64,000 bases of DNA from Amycolatopsis pretoriensis (GCF_900107925.1 NZ_FNUJ01000006.1:496001-560000); one strand, 5' to 3'. Shown: positions 1 through 8,056, counted from the first letter of the stretch. Made by a program: numbers and translations. The notes: generated by a model not told the origin, from the letters alone.

Positions 1-282
1 GGTCAGGCCCTGCCACTCGCCGAGGTGCGTCTCGCGCAGCCGCTTGTCGATCCGCAGCGGGACACCGATCGCGTCGGTGAGCACGGTGGCCGTGTCGGTG
101 GCGCGACGCAGGTCGGACGCGATCACCAGGTCCGGGGAGAACCGGGCCAGCGCGGGAACCGCGAACCGGGCCTGGTTCCACCCGCGCGGGGTCAGTGCCG
201 AGTCCAGGTGACCCTGCATCCGCCCGGCGGCGTTGTAGTCCGTCTCGCCGTGGCGCCAGAGCACAAGCCGCCGCGGGCTCAC
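1..282 (-). CDS. gpgP: Histidine phosphatase, GpgP-like (3' end cut by window edge)
   Basis: N-terminal 94 residues of a histidine-phosphatase (phosphoglycerate mutase-like) protein; the rest lies outside the window. The phosphohistidine motif LWRHGET is at about residues 8-14, and a second conserved stretch (ASDLRRATDTA) follows near residue 55. In mycobacteria the gene at this place, directly after rsfS, encodes glucosyl-3-phosphoglycerate phosphatase, which works in methylglucose lipopolysaccharide synthesis; the name rests mostly on that synteny. The GTG start overlaps the rsfS stop as GTGA, so the two are translationally coupled. A general phosphoglycerate mutase-family phosphatase is the alternative. 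Confidence 0.8.
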   Translation of the reverse strand, partial: MSPRRLVLWRHGETDYNAAGRMQGHLDSALTPRGWNQARFAVPALARFSPDLVIASDLRRATDTATVLTDAIGVPLRIDKRLRETHLGEWQGLT

Positions 283-674
283 GGGACGTCCGGGTCCTCG
301 TCGGCGGGTGGCTCCTCGAGCCCGGCCACCTCGATGCGCGGGCAGTCCTTCCACAGCCGTTCGAGGCCGTAGAAGGTGCGCTCCTCGACGTGCTGGACGT
401 GCACCACGACGTCGACGTAGTCGAGCAGGACCCAGCGCCCCTCGCGGGCGCCTTCGCGGCGGACCGGCTTGTGGCCGCTCTCGCGCAGCTTCTCCTCGAC
501 GTTGTCGACGATGGCGCCGACCAGGCGCTCGTTGGACGCGGAGGCGATGACGAAGGCGTCGGTGATGACGAGCTGCTCGGACACGTCCAGCACGACGACG
601 TCGCTGGCCTTCTTGTCCGCCGCCGCGTGTGCGGCCGCTACGGCCAGCTCTCGTGCCTCGGACGTGGCTGCCAC
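279..674 (-). CDS. rsfS: Ribosomal silencing factor RsfS
   Basis: A 131-residue protein of the Iojap/RsfS family. It binds ribosomal protein L14 and blocks joining of the 30S and 50S subunits when nutrients are scarce. The family core is clear: KASDVVVLDVSEQLVITDAF, then SASNERLVGAI, and a C-terminal GRWVLLDYVDVVVHV stretch. The GTG start at 674 is chosen because an AAGGAG Shine-Dalgarno precedes it by a few bases; reading further upstream gives only the shadow frame of nadD. It lies 59 bp downstream of nadD and overlaps the phosphatase gene by 4 bp, the usual actinobacterial nadD-rsfS-gpgP order. Confidence 0.95.
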   Translation of the reverse strand: MAATSEARELAVAAAHAAADKKASDVVVLDVSEQLVITDAFVIASASNERLVGAIVDNVEEKLRESGHKPVRREGAREGRWVLLDYVDVVVHVQHVEERTFYGLERLWKDCPRIEVAGLEEPPADEDPDVP

Positions 675-733
675 GGTGCTCCTTCTCAGATCGGGTTCGC
701 CCGAGAAGAGTACCCGCCGCGACCAGGGGCCCT

Positions 734-1327
734 TCAGTCGCTCTTCCGGTAGAGATCCTTCTTCGCGATGTAGCGGACGACGCCGTCGGGAACGAGGTAC
801 CAGACCGGCTCCCCGCGTTCGACGCGATCGCGGCAGCCGGTCGAGGAGATCGCCATCGCGGTGACCTCGACGAGGCTCACCTTGCCGCTGGGCAGGTGGT
901 GGGAGTTGAGCCGGTAGCCGGGCCGCGTGACGCCGATGAAGTGCGCGAAGTCGAACAGCTCGTCGGCCTTGTGCCAGGTCAGGATCTGCTCGAGCGCGTC
1001 GGCGCCGGTGATGAAGAAGAGCTGGTCGCCGGGGTACTCGGCGTGGAGGTCGCGCAGCGTGTCGACGGTGTAGGTCTGGCCACCGCGGTCGATGTCGACG
1101 CGGCTGACCGAGAACACCGGGTTGGACGCGGTCGCGATGACCGTCATGAGGTAGCGGTCCTCGGCCCTGGTCACCTGGCGGCTGGTCTTCTGCCAGGGCT
1201 GCCCGGTGGGGACGAAGATCACTTCGTCGAGCCCGAACCGGGACTGGACCTCGCTGGCCGCGACGAGGTGGCCGTGGTGCACGGGGTCGAACGTGCCGCC
1301 CATGACCCCGATCCGCCGTGGTGACAT
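734..1327 (-). CDS. nadD: Nicotinate-nucleotide adenylyltransferase
   Basis: A 197-residue NadD, which adenylates nicotinate mononucleotide to deamido-NAD in NAD synthesis. The nucleotidyltransferase signature GGTFDPVHHGHL is at residues 10-21 with its HxGH element, and the C-terminal ISST motif contacts the nucleotide. Length is normal for the family. It is the first gene of a nadD-rsfS-gpgP run. The upstream spacer, shared with the divergent helicase gene, holds two perfect palindromes (1400-1417 and 1431-1455). Confidence 0.96.
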   Translation of the reverse strand: MSPRRIGVMGGTFDPVHHGHLVAASEVQSRFGLDEVIFVPTGQPWQKTSRQVTRAEDRYLMTVIATASNPVFSVSRVDIDRGGQTYTVDTLRDLHAEYPGDQLFFITGADALEQILTWHKADELFDFAHFIGVTRPGYRLNSHHLPSGKVSLVEVTAMAISSTGCRDRVERGEPVWYLVPDGVVRYIAKKDLYRKSD

Positions 1328-1399
1328 GACCGGAGAGCCTATACAGCCGCAGGCCGCGCGGCCGGGTGCTGTGGGACACCTCGCCCGACCGGGCCGGAG

Positions 1400-1417
1400 A
1401 TGTGATTCAGGTCACAT
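1400..1417. promoter_or_regulatory. Crp-type palindrome in the nadD/recQ spacer
   Basis: The sequence reads TGTGA-N6-TCACA, with the symmetry extended by one base on each side, giving a perfect 18-bp inverted repeat. This is the consensus recognised by Crp/GlxR cAMP receptor proteins, including actinobacterial ones. It lies 73 bp before the nadD start and 84 bp before the helicase start, so it could act on either gene. Binding is inferred from sequence only. Confidence 0.6.
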
Positions 1418-1430
1418 AACGGCCCGTATT

Positions 1431-1455
1431 CGTCGCGAACGGTCCGTTCGCGACG
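1431..1455. promoter_or_regulatory. 25-bp perfect palindrome upstream of recQ
   Basis: Two 12-bp arms (CGTCGCGAACGG and its exact complement) flank one central base. It lies 45 bp before the helicase start and 13 bp from the Crp-type site. It could be an operator for an unknown regulator or a hairpin in the recQ leader; the sequence does not decide. Confidence 0.5.
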
Positions 1456-1500
1456 CCGCCGATTCCCGGTCTGTCGGTGCCATGGGGTAGACGTGGGGAC

Positions 1501-3612
1501 GTGGACACGACCAGCACCACCCCAGCCCTCCGCGACCGCGCCGAGACCCTCCTCCGGGCACTGGCCGGCGACTCGGCGAAGCTGCGCGAAGACCAGTGGA
1601 CGGCCATCGAGGCCCTGGTCGCGCAGCGGCGCCGCGCGCTGGTCGTGCAACGCACCGGCTGGGGCAAGTCGGCGGTGTACTTCCTGGCCACGGCGTTGCT
1701 GCGCGAGCAGGGCAGCGGGCCGACGGTCATCGTCTCGCCCCTGCTCGCCCTGATGCGCAACCAGATCTCGGCGGCGGCCCGCGCCGGGATCCACGCGGCG
1801 ACGATGAACTCCGCGAACCCCCAGGAATGGGACCAGGTCCAGGCGTCGGTCGCGGCCGGCGAGGTGGACGTCCTGCTGGTCAGCCCCGAACGGCTGAACA
1901 ACCCCGACTTCCGCGACAACGTGCTGCCGAAGCTGACCGCGAGCACCGGCCTGCTGGTGGTCGACGAAGCGCACTGCATCTCCGACTGGGGGCACGACTT
2001 CCGGCCGGACTACCGGCGCCTGCGCACGCTGCTGGGCGACCTGCCCGACGGCGTGCCGGTGCTGGCGACCACGGCGACGGCGAACGACCGCGTCGTCACC
2101 GACGTCGCCGAGCAGCTGGGCCTCGGCACGGGCACCGACACGCTCGTGCTGCGCGGCACCCTCGACCGGGAGAGCCTGCGGCTGTCGGTGTGCCGGCTGC
2201 CGACGTCGCAGGCGCGGCTCGCGTGGCTCGCCGACCACCTGGCCGAGCTGCCGGGCTCCGGGATCATTTACTGCTTGACCGTGGCGGCGGCGCACGACGT
2301 CGCGTCGCTGCTGAAGGACCGCGGCTACCCGGTGGCGGCCTACACCGGCAAGACCGATCCGGCCGACCGGCAGGCGGCCGAGGACGACCTGCTCGGCAAC
2401 CGCGTCAAGGCCCTGGTCGCGACGTCAGCGCTGGGCATGGGGTTCGACAAGCCGGACCTCGGGTTCGTCGTGCACCTCGGGGCGCCGTCGTCGCCGATCG
2501 CCTACTACCAGCAGGTCGGCCGCGCCGGGCGTGGCGTGGAACGCGCCGAGGTCGTGCTGCTGCCCGGCGAGGAGGACCGGGCGATCTGGGCGTACTTCGG
2601 GTCGCTCGCCTTCCCCGACGAGCTGCGGGTGACGCAGGTGCTGAACACGCTCGCCTACGCCGACCGTCCACTGTCGACGGCCGCGCTCGAGCCGTCGGTC
2701 GAGCTTTCCCGGTCCCGGCTGGAAATGGTGCTCAAGGTGCTGGACGTCGACGGCGCGGTGCGGCGCGTCAAGGGCGGCTGGACGAGCACGGGCGAGGAGT
2801 GGGAGTACGACCGCGGGCGGTACCGGCGGGTCGCGGAGGCCCGGGAGCGCGAACAGGACGCGATGCTCGGCTACCTGGCGACCGACGGCTGCCGGATGGA
2901 GTACCTGCGCCGCCAGCTCGACGACCCCGAGGCGGCGCCGTGCGGGCGGTGCGACAACTGCACCGGGCAGCACTGGGACACGTCGGTGTCCGAAGACGTC
3001 GCCGAGGCGACCCGCGAACGGCTGCAGCGGCCGGGGGTCGAGGTCGCGCCGCGGAAGCAGTGGCCCACCGGGATGTCCTCTTTGGACGTTCCGGTCTCCG
3101 GCCGGATCGGGGCCGACGACCAGGCCGAGCCGGGTCAGGTGCTCGGGCGGCTCACCGACGTCGGCTGGGGCAACCGGCTGCGGGAACTGGTCGGCCCCCA
3201 GGCGAAGGACGCCGAGGTGCCGGACTCGGTGTTCAAGGCGTGTGTGCAGGTGCTCGCCGGGTGGCAGTGGGCGGAGCGGCCGGTGGCGGTGGTCGCCGTC
3301 CCGTCGGAAACGCGGCCGCAGCTCGTGTACAGCCTCGCGACGCGGCTGGCCGAGATCGGCAAGCTGGACTTCCTCGGCACGCTCGACGCGGACGGCCCGC
3401 CACCGCGGCAGGCGAACAGCGCGCAACGGCTGGCGGACCTGTGGCGGCGGCTGAGCATGCCGGGCGACCTCGCCGGGATCCTGCCGGCCGGGCCGGTGCT
3501 GCTGGTCGACGACGTCATCGACACGGGCTGGACGATGACGCTGGCCGCGCGCCTGCTGCGGCGGGCCGGGGCACCCGCCGTCCTGCCGTTCGCGCTGGCG
3601 AGCACGGCTTAG
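1501..3612 (+). CDS. RecQ-family DNA helicase with C-terminal phosphoribosyltransferase-like domain
   Basis: A 703-residue superfamily 2 helicase of RecQ type. Walker A (QRTGWGKS) is at residues 50-57 and DEAH at 155-158, followed by CISDWGHDFRPDYRRL, the RecQ aromatic-rich region. The helicase C domain contains QVGRAGRG, and a four-cysteine zinc cluster (CRMEYLRRQ ... PCGRCDNC) follows. After the RecQ core comes about 200 residues ending in VDDVIDTG (669-676), the PRPP-binding loop of type I phosphoribosyltransferases such as ComF. RecQ enzymes usually end in an HRDC domain, so this tail is unusual. The GTG at 1501 is chosen over an in-frame ATG at 1477 because homology begins soon after it; the Shine-Dalgarno is weak. 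Role: probably DNA repair; the tail's function is unknown. Confidence 0.85.
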   Translation: MDTTSTTPALRDRAETLLRALAGDSAKLREDQWTAIEALVAQRRRALVVQRTGWGKSAVYFLATALLREQGSGPTVIVSPLLALMRNQISAAARAGIHAATMNSANPQEWDQVQASVAAGEVDVLLVSPERLNNPDFRDNVLPKLTASTGLLVVDEAHCISDWGHDFRPDYRRLRTLLGDLPDGVPVLATTATANDRVVTDVAEQLGLGTGTDTLVLRGTLDRESLRLSVCRLPTSQARLAWLADHLAELPGSGIIYCLTVAAAHDVASLLKDRGYPVAAYTGKTDPADRQAAEDDLLGNRVKALVATSALGMGFDKPDLGFVVHLGAPSSPIAYYQQVGRAGRGVERAEVVLLPGEEDRAIWAYFGSLAFPDELRVTQVLNTLAYADRPLSTAALEPSVELSRSRLEMVLKVLDVDGAVRRVKGGWTSTGEEWEYDRGRYRRVAEAREREQDAMLGYLATDGCRMEYLRRQLDDPEAAPCGRCDNCTGQHWDTSVSEDVAEATRERLQRPGVEVAPRKQWPTGMSSLDVPVSGRIGADDQAEPGQVLGRLTDVGWGNRLRELVGPQAKDAEVPDSVFKACVQVLAGWQWAERPVAVVAVPSETRPQLVYSLATRLAEIGKLDFLGTLDADGPPPRQANSAQRLADLWRRLSMPGDLAGILPAGPVLLVDDVIDTGWTMTLAARLLRRAGAPAVLPFALASTA

Positions 3613-3696
3613 GAGAAGGGAGAACGGGCAGAACCTTTCGAACCGCGAACGGATGTGGCAAAGTCCCGTCCACCCTCGGGTGACGTGGAGGCCGCC

Positions 3697-4983
3697 ATGA
3701 CCGAGTCCACCGTTCGGGCAACCCAGCGGCACCGGTTGCCGGTGCGCAAGCTGTTCGCGGCGAGCGCGGGCAATGCGCTGGAGTGGTTCGACTGGACGAT
3801 CTACGCGACGTTCAGCATCTACTTCGCCAGCGCGTTCTTCCCCGCCGGGAACGACACCCTGGCCCTGATCAACACCTTCGCGACGTACGCGCTCGCGTTC
3901 TTCTTCCGCCCGCTGGGCGGGGTCCTGCTCGGGCGCTTCGCGGACACGCGCGGCCGGAAGCCGGCGATGATCCTCACCATCCTGCTCATGGCGGGCGGGT
4001 CGGTGGCGATCGGGTTGCTGCCGACGTTCTCGCAGGTCGGCTGGCTCGCGCCGATCCTGCTGCTGCTCGCCCGCGTCGCGCAGGGGCTTTCGCTCGGCGG
4101 TGAGGTGTCGAACGCGTCGGCCTACCTGGGCGAGATCGCGCCGCCGGAGCGGCGCGGCCGGTACTCGGCGTTCTTCTACATCTCGACCGGGTCGGCGGTG
4201 CTGGTCGCGACCGTGCTCGGGTTCGTCCTGGCCCGGGCGCTGGACAAGGCGCAACTCGTGTCCTGGGGCTGGCGGGTGCCGTTCCTGCTGGGCGGCGTCT
4301 TCGGGCTCGTCGGGCTGTGGCTGCGCCGGAGTCTCGCCGAGACCGAGCTGTTCGAGCAGACGAAGACCAAGGCGCGCAAGCTCGAGCGGCCGTTGCTGAC
4401 GACGCTGACGCACCACCCGAAGGCCGTCGGGCGGCTCGTCGGCTTCACGATGCTCTCGACGCTTTGCTACTACACGTTCTTCAGCGCGCTGACGTCGTTC
4501 GCGGTGAAGAACCGGCACGCCGACGCCGACGCCGTCTTCCTCGCGCTTTCGGTCGGGACGGCGTTGTTCATCGCGCTGCAGTACCCGATGGGCGCGCTCG
4601 CGGACCGGGCCGGGCGGAAGCCGCAGCTGCTGGTCTGGTCCGGGGCGACCGCGGTGGTCGTCGTGCCGCTGTCCACTTTGATCGGTCCGAACGTCGGCGG
4701 CCTGCTCGTGGTGTTCTGCGTCGGGCTCGGGCTGTACACGGCGATGACGTCGATCGCGCCGGCCATCATGAGCGAGCTGTTCCCCACCGAACTGCGCGGA
4801 CTGGGGATCGGCGCCTGGTACAACCTGACCGTCGCGATCTTCGGCGGCACCGCGCCGCTGCTCATCACGCTCTTCGGCACGGTCTCGCAGACGCTCTACT
4901 TCTGGTATGTCGCCGTGGGCGCGGCGATCGCGTTCGCCGTCATCCTCACGCTGCCCGAAACGAAGGGCAGCGAGCTGCGGTAA
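3697..4983 (+). CDS. MFS transporter, metabolite:H+ symporter (MHS) type
   Basis: A 428-residue membrane transporter with about 12 hydrophobic segments. The first helix ASAGNALEWFDWTIYA and the loop GRFADTRGRKPAM are typical of the metabolite:H+ symporter group (KgtP, ProP and ShiA relatives), which import organic acids, betaines or shikimate with protons. A second MFS loop (ADRAGRKPQL) begins the C-terminal half. The ATG at 3697 is chosen because GGAG lies six bases before it. It follows the helicase gene on the same strand after 84 bp and precedes argS by 69 bp. Nothing in the sequence fixes the substrate. Confidence 0.85.
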   Translation: MTESTVRATQRHRLPVRKLFAASAGNALEWFDWTIYATFSIYFASAFFPAGNDTLALINTFATYALAFFFRPLGGVLLGRFADTRGRKPAMILTILLMAGGSVAIGLLPTFSQVGWLAPILLLLARVAQGLSLGGEVSNASAYLGEIAPPERRGRYSAFFYISTGSAVLVATVLGFVLARALDKAQLVSWGWRVPFLLGGVFGLVGLWLRRSLAETELFEQTKTKARKLERPLLTTLTHHPKAVGRLVGFTMLSTLCYYTFFSALTSFAVKNRHADADAVFLALSVGTALFIALQYPMGALADRAGRKPQLLVWSGATAVVVVPLSTLIGPNVGGLLVVFCVGLGLYTAMTSIAPAIMSELFPTELRGLGIGAWYNLTVAIFGGTAPLLITLFGTVSQTLYFWYVAVGAAIAFAVILTLPETKGSELR

Positions 4984-5052
4984 ACCCTTCGTCACCGGCC
5001 GGTCACGCTCGCTACGCTGCGTGCTCCGAGACCGAGCCGAAGGAGGGACACC

Positions 5053-6777
5053 GTGCAGCAGACCGCCGACGTTACCGAGGAGCTGGCCCGCCGCGTGGTG
5101 GCCGCCGCAGGCAAGGCACTGGACGTCGAGCTGACGCCGGCGCAGGCGCTGGTCCAGGCGTCGCCGCGCGAGGGCGTCGACTACCAGGCCAACCTCGCGA
5201 TGAGCCTGGGCAAACGGCTCGGCCGTCCGCCGCGCGAAGTCGCCGGGTTGATCGCCGGGGCGCTGGACCTCGACGGCATCGCCGATCCGCCCGAGGTCGC
5301 CGGGCCCGGGTTCCTCAACTTCGTGCTGCGCAGGGAATGGCTCGAAAACCGGACGGGCACGCTGCTCGGCGACCCGCGTCTCGGGGTGCCGGAAACCCCG
5401 GCGCCGCGGCGGATCGCGCTGGACTACAGCAGCCCGAACGTCGCGAAGGAGATGCACGTCGGGCACCTGCGGACGTCGGTGATCGGCGACGCGCTCGTCC
5501 GGCTCCTCCGGTTCGCCGGGCACGAAGTGCTGCCGCACAACCACCTCGGCGACTGGGGCACGCCGTTCGGGATGCTCATCGAGCACCTGCTCGATGTCTC
5601 GGCCGGCCGCAGCGCCATCGGCGACCTCGACGCTTTCTACCGCGAAGCGCGCCGGAAGTTCGACACCGACGACGCGTTCGCGACCCGCGCGCGTGAGCGG
5701 GTGGTGCTGCTGCAAAGCGGCGACGAAGAGACGCTCGGCGTCTGGCGGGAGCTGATCGCCGAGTCGACGCGGCACTTCAACGAGGTCTACGCACTGCTCG
5801 GGATTTCGCTGACGGACGAAGACATCTACGGCGAGAGTTTCTACAACCCCTACCTGGCCGCGGTGGTCGCCGACCTCGAGAAGGCCGGGCTGACCGAGGT
5901 CAGCGACGGCGCGATCTGCGTGTTCCCGGAAGGGTTTCGCAACCGCGAGGGCGACCGGCTGCCGCTGATCGTCCGCAAGCGCGACGGCGGCTACGGGTAC
6001 GCGGCGACCGACCTGGCCACCGCCCGCTACTGGACGGCCGAGCGCGGCGCGACCGACCTGCTCTACGTCGTCGGGGCCCCGCAGGCGCAGCACTTCGCGA
6101 TGGTGTTCGCCGTCTGCCGCGCCGCCGGCTGGCTGACCGGGCACGCCGAGCACATCGGCTTCGGCACGGTGCTGGGCGCCGACGGCAAGACCATGCGGAC
6201 CCGGGCCGGCGACACGGTCAAGCTGGCCGACCTGCTCACCGAAGCCGTCTCGCAGGCCGCCGCGGTCGTCGCCGAACGCAGTGAGCTCGACGCGGCCGGA
6301 CGGGCCGAAGTCGCGCGGGCGGTCGGCATCGGCGCGGTCAAGTACGCGGACCTGTCCGGCGACCGCGAGCGCGACTACGTCTTCGCGTGGGACCGGATGC
6401 TCGCCAAGGAGGGCAACACCTCGGTGTACCTGCAGTACGCGCACGCGCGGACGCAGTCGATCCTCCGCAAGGCGGGTGGCGTTCCCGGCGGGACGGAAAT
6501 CCTGCTGGAAGCGCCGGCGGAACGGGCGTTGGCGTTGAAGCTGTTGAGGTTCGGCGAAGCGCTGAAGGCCGCGACGACTGCGTACGCGCCGCACAAGCTC
6601 TGCACGTACCTGTACGAGACGGCGGTCGCGTTTTCTCGGTTCTTCGAGGAATGTCCGGTCCTGAAGGCGCCTTCGCCGTCGCTGCGCGCGTCACGGCTGA
6701 GGTTGACTAGGCTGACGTCGCACACGCTCGCGCTCGGGCTTTCCCTGCTCGGCATCGAAGCACCCGACCAGCTCTAG
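5053..6777 (+). CDS. argS: Arginyl-tRNA synthetase
   Basis: A 574-residue class I aminoacyl-tRNA synthetase that charges tRNA-Arg. An N-terminal Arg-tRNA-synthetase domain (about 1-100) leads to DYSSPNVAKEMHVGHLR, which holds the HIGH-type motif. The catalytic region ends with the KMSKS equivalent GADGKTMRTRAG, as usual for this enzyme, and an anticodon-binding DALR domain closes the protein. It starts with GTG after an AGGAGG-type site. Actinobacteria normally carry argS beside lysA; neither neighbour is here, so this may be a second, acquired copy. It is followed after 12 bp by the F420-type oxidoreductase gene. Confidence 0.93.
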   Translation: MQQTADVTEELARRVVAAAGKALDVELTPAQALVQASPREGVDYQANLAMSLGKRLGRPPREVAGLIAGALDLDGIADPPEVAGPGFLNFVLRREWLENRTGTLLGDPRLGVPETPAPRRIALDYSSPNVAKEMHVGHLRTSVIGDALVRLLRFAGHEVLPHNHLGDWGTPFGMLIEHLLDVSAGRSAIGDLDAFYREARRKFDTDDAFATRARERVVLLQSGDEETLGVWRELIAESTRHFNEVYALLGISLTDEDIYGESFYNPYLAAVVADLEKAGLTEVSDGAICVFPEGFRNREGDRLPLIVRKRDGGYGYAATDLATARYWTAERGATDLLYVVGAPQAQHFAMVFAVCRAAGWLTGHAEHIGFGTVLGADGKTMRTRAGDTVKLADLLTEAVSQAAAVVAERSELDAAGRAEVARAVGIGAVKYADLSGDRERDYVFAWDRMLAKEGNTSVYLQYAHARTQSILRKAGGVPGGTEILLEAPAERALALKLLRFGEALKAATTAYAPHKLCTYLYETAVAFSRFFEECPVLKAPSPSLRASRLRLTRLTSHTLALGLSLLGIEAPDQL

Positions 6778-6789
6778 CGGGAGACCACT

Positions 6790-7176
6790 GTGGAACTGCC
6801 CGGCGACCTGCTCGCCCTGCTGCGCGAGCCCAGCCTCTGCTTCCTGTCGACGCTGATGCCCGACGGCTCGCCGCAGCTCACCCAGACCTGGGTGGACACC
6901 GACGGCACGCACATCCTCGTCAACACCGTGCTGGGGCACCAGAAGCAGCGCAACATCGCGCGCGACCCGCGGGTGGCGCTCAACGTCGCCGACCGCGACC
7001 GGCCGTCGCGCTACTTCGCGATTCGCGGGCGGGTCCTCGACATGACCGAGGACGGCGCCGTCGAGCACATCGAAAAGCTCTCGCAGCGCTACCTCGGCGG
7101 CCCGTACCCGTGGTGGGGCGGGCGCGACCAGACGCGGCTGCTGCTCACGATCAAAGCGGACCGGATCGCGTCGTGA
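6790..7176 (+). CDS. PPOX-class (F420/FMN split-barrel) oxidoreductase
   Basis: A 128-residue protein of the pyridoxamine-phosphate-oxidase-like split-barrel superfamily. The N-terminal pattern CFLSTLMPDGSPQLTQTWV, followed by VNTVLGHQKQRNIARDPRVAL, is typical of small actinobacterial F420-dependent PPOX enzymes, which act as dimers on varied substrates. It starts with GTG just 12 bp after argS and overlaps the next gene by GTGA, so the three probably form one transcript. FMN or heme binding instead of F420 cannot be excluded. Confidence 0.85.
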   Translation: MELPGDLLALLREPSLCFLSTLMPDGSPQLTQTWVDTDGTHILVNTVLGHQKQRNIARDPRVALNVADRDRPSRYFAIRGRVLDMTEDGAVEHIEKLSQRYLGGPYPWWGGRDQTRLLLTIKADRIAS

Positions 7177-7457
7177 TCATCATCGCCGGCTGGCTCGCCG
7201 TCGCGCCCGAAGAGCGGAATGCCTACCTCGACGGGTGCGCCGAGGCCGTCCGGCTCGCGCGGGAAGCACCCGGCTGCCTGGAGTACGCGCTGGGTGCCGA
7301 CCTGCTCGACCCCGGCCGGATCACCGTGTACGAGCGCTGGGAGTCCGACGAGGACCTCGAGCGCTTCCGCGGGTCCGGGCCGTCGGACGAACAGTCCGCG
7401 CAGATCCTCGACGCGTCCGTGGCGCGCTACCGGATTTCGGCGGTCGAGGCGCCGTGA
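7173..7457 (+). CDS. Antibiotic biosynthesis monooxygenase (ABM) domain protein
   Basis: A 94-residue single-domain protein of the ABM/quinol monooxygenase fold. The family pattern is visible: IIIAGWLAVAPEERNAYL at the start, APGCLEYALGADLLDPG in the middle, and the ITVYERWESDEDLERF strand. Such dimeric alpha-beta barrels oxidise quinols or polycyclic aromatics, often without a cofactor. The GTG start overlaps the preceding stop by 4 bp. Its 3' end overlaps a decayed TetR gene on the other strand by 31 bp. The real substrate is unknown. Confidence 0.85.
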   Translation: MIIIAGWLAVAPEERNAYLDGCAEAVRLAREAPGCLEYALGADLLDPGRITVYERWESDEDLERFRGSGPSDEQSAQILDASVARYRISAVEAP

Positions 7458-7890
7458 CCCGCTAGCAGCGTCACCAGTTCACCGGCCAGGCCGCGGCCGA
7501 TCGGCTCCCGCGTCGCGAGGAGCCGGTACCAGAGCGTGCCGCGCTCGCGGGCGCGCTCGACGATCGTGCCCAGCGCTTCGCGGCGGCGGTGCAGGAAGTC
7601 CTCGCGGAACCGGTTGCCGAACTCCGGGTCGAGCTGCGCCTGCGCCATCAGCGCGCGCAGCGTGTCCGCGACCTGGTTCTTCTCCCTCAGTTCGAACGTG
7701 CTGTCCAGGAAGAGCCCGAGGCCGGCGCGGAACGACCCCTCGTCGGGGATCGGGATCTGCAGATCGGCCTTCGCCGCGAGCGCGTCGAGGAGGACGTCGG
7801 CCTTCGACGGTCAGCGTGCCGTAGCCCGCCTCCGCGACCAGGTCGAGCGTGGCGGCGAGGATCGCGAGGCGGCTCTGCTCGCTGCGTGGC
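7427..7890 (-). pseudogene. TetR-family regulator, disrupted by an internal deletion
   Basis: Read on the minus strand, the first helix region (SRLAILAATLDLVAEAGYG, ending TVEG) is followed near position 7801 by a jump into another frame. That frame continues ADVLLDALAAKADLQIPIPDEG and runs as a normal TetR ligand-binding domain to 7427. About 18-19 codons, which would carry the helix-turn-helix recognition helix, appear to be missing together with a frame shift, so no DNA-binding protein can be made. The 5' end also runs directly into a fragment of a dehydrogenase gene, so the original promoter is lost. Confidence 0.8.
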
Positions 7891-7981
7891 GGAGGTGGTG
7901 ACGCTGGCGGCGACGAACCGGAACCTGACGGGAACGGTCCTGGAAGCCGACGGCGGCGCGCGGCTGGTTTCGCTGAGGTGA
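7885..7981 (+). pseudogene. 3' remnant of a short-chain dehydrogenase gene
   Basis: About 31 codons remain, reading VAEVVTLAATNRNLTG and then TVLEADGGARLV before a stop at 7979-7981. This matches the C-terminal end of classical SDR enzymes (the VTGqvl-vdGG strand). The 5' part of the gene is gone. It abuts the TetR remnant, which reads the other way, suggesting an original divergent tetR-SDR pair from which one deletion removed the promoter region and most of the SDR. Confidence 0.7.
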
Positions 7982-7989
7982 GAGTGGGT

Positions 7990-8011
7990 GGCACTTTCAC
8001 GTGAAAGTGCC
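7990..8011. repeat. Intergenic palindrome with CTTTCACGTGAAAG core (copy 1)
   Basis: A perfect 22-bp palindrome centred on CACGTG. It belongs to a family seen three times in this window (also 8031-8056 and 36463-36490), always downstream of stop codons. It could form a hairpin on either strand and serve as a bidirectional terminator. Confidence 0.75.
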
Positions 8012-8030
8012 GCCGGGGGTCAGGCGACGC

Positions 8031-8056
8031 GCGGAGCTTTCACGTGAAAGCTCCGC
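8031..8056. repeat. Intergenic palindrome with CTTTCACGTGAAAG core (copy 2)
   Basis: A perfect 26-bp palindrome with the same core as copy 1 but different outer bases (GCGGAG in place of GGCA), so the arms co-vary. It lies 20 bp from copy 1 and 55 bp downstream of the proB stop. A degenerate third relative, lacking symmetry, follows at about 8072-8100. Confidence 0.75.

Noticed and set aside
2425..6594. 1389-codon minus-strand open frame across recQ, MFS and argS
   Set aside because: It is antisense to three clear genes and Arg/Pro/Gln-rich without motifs; long antisense frames are normal in high-GC DNA.
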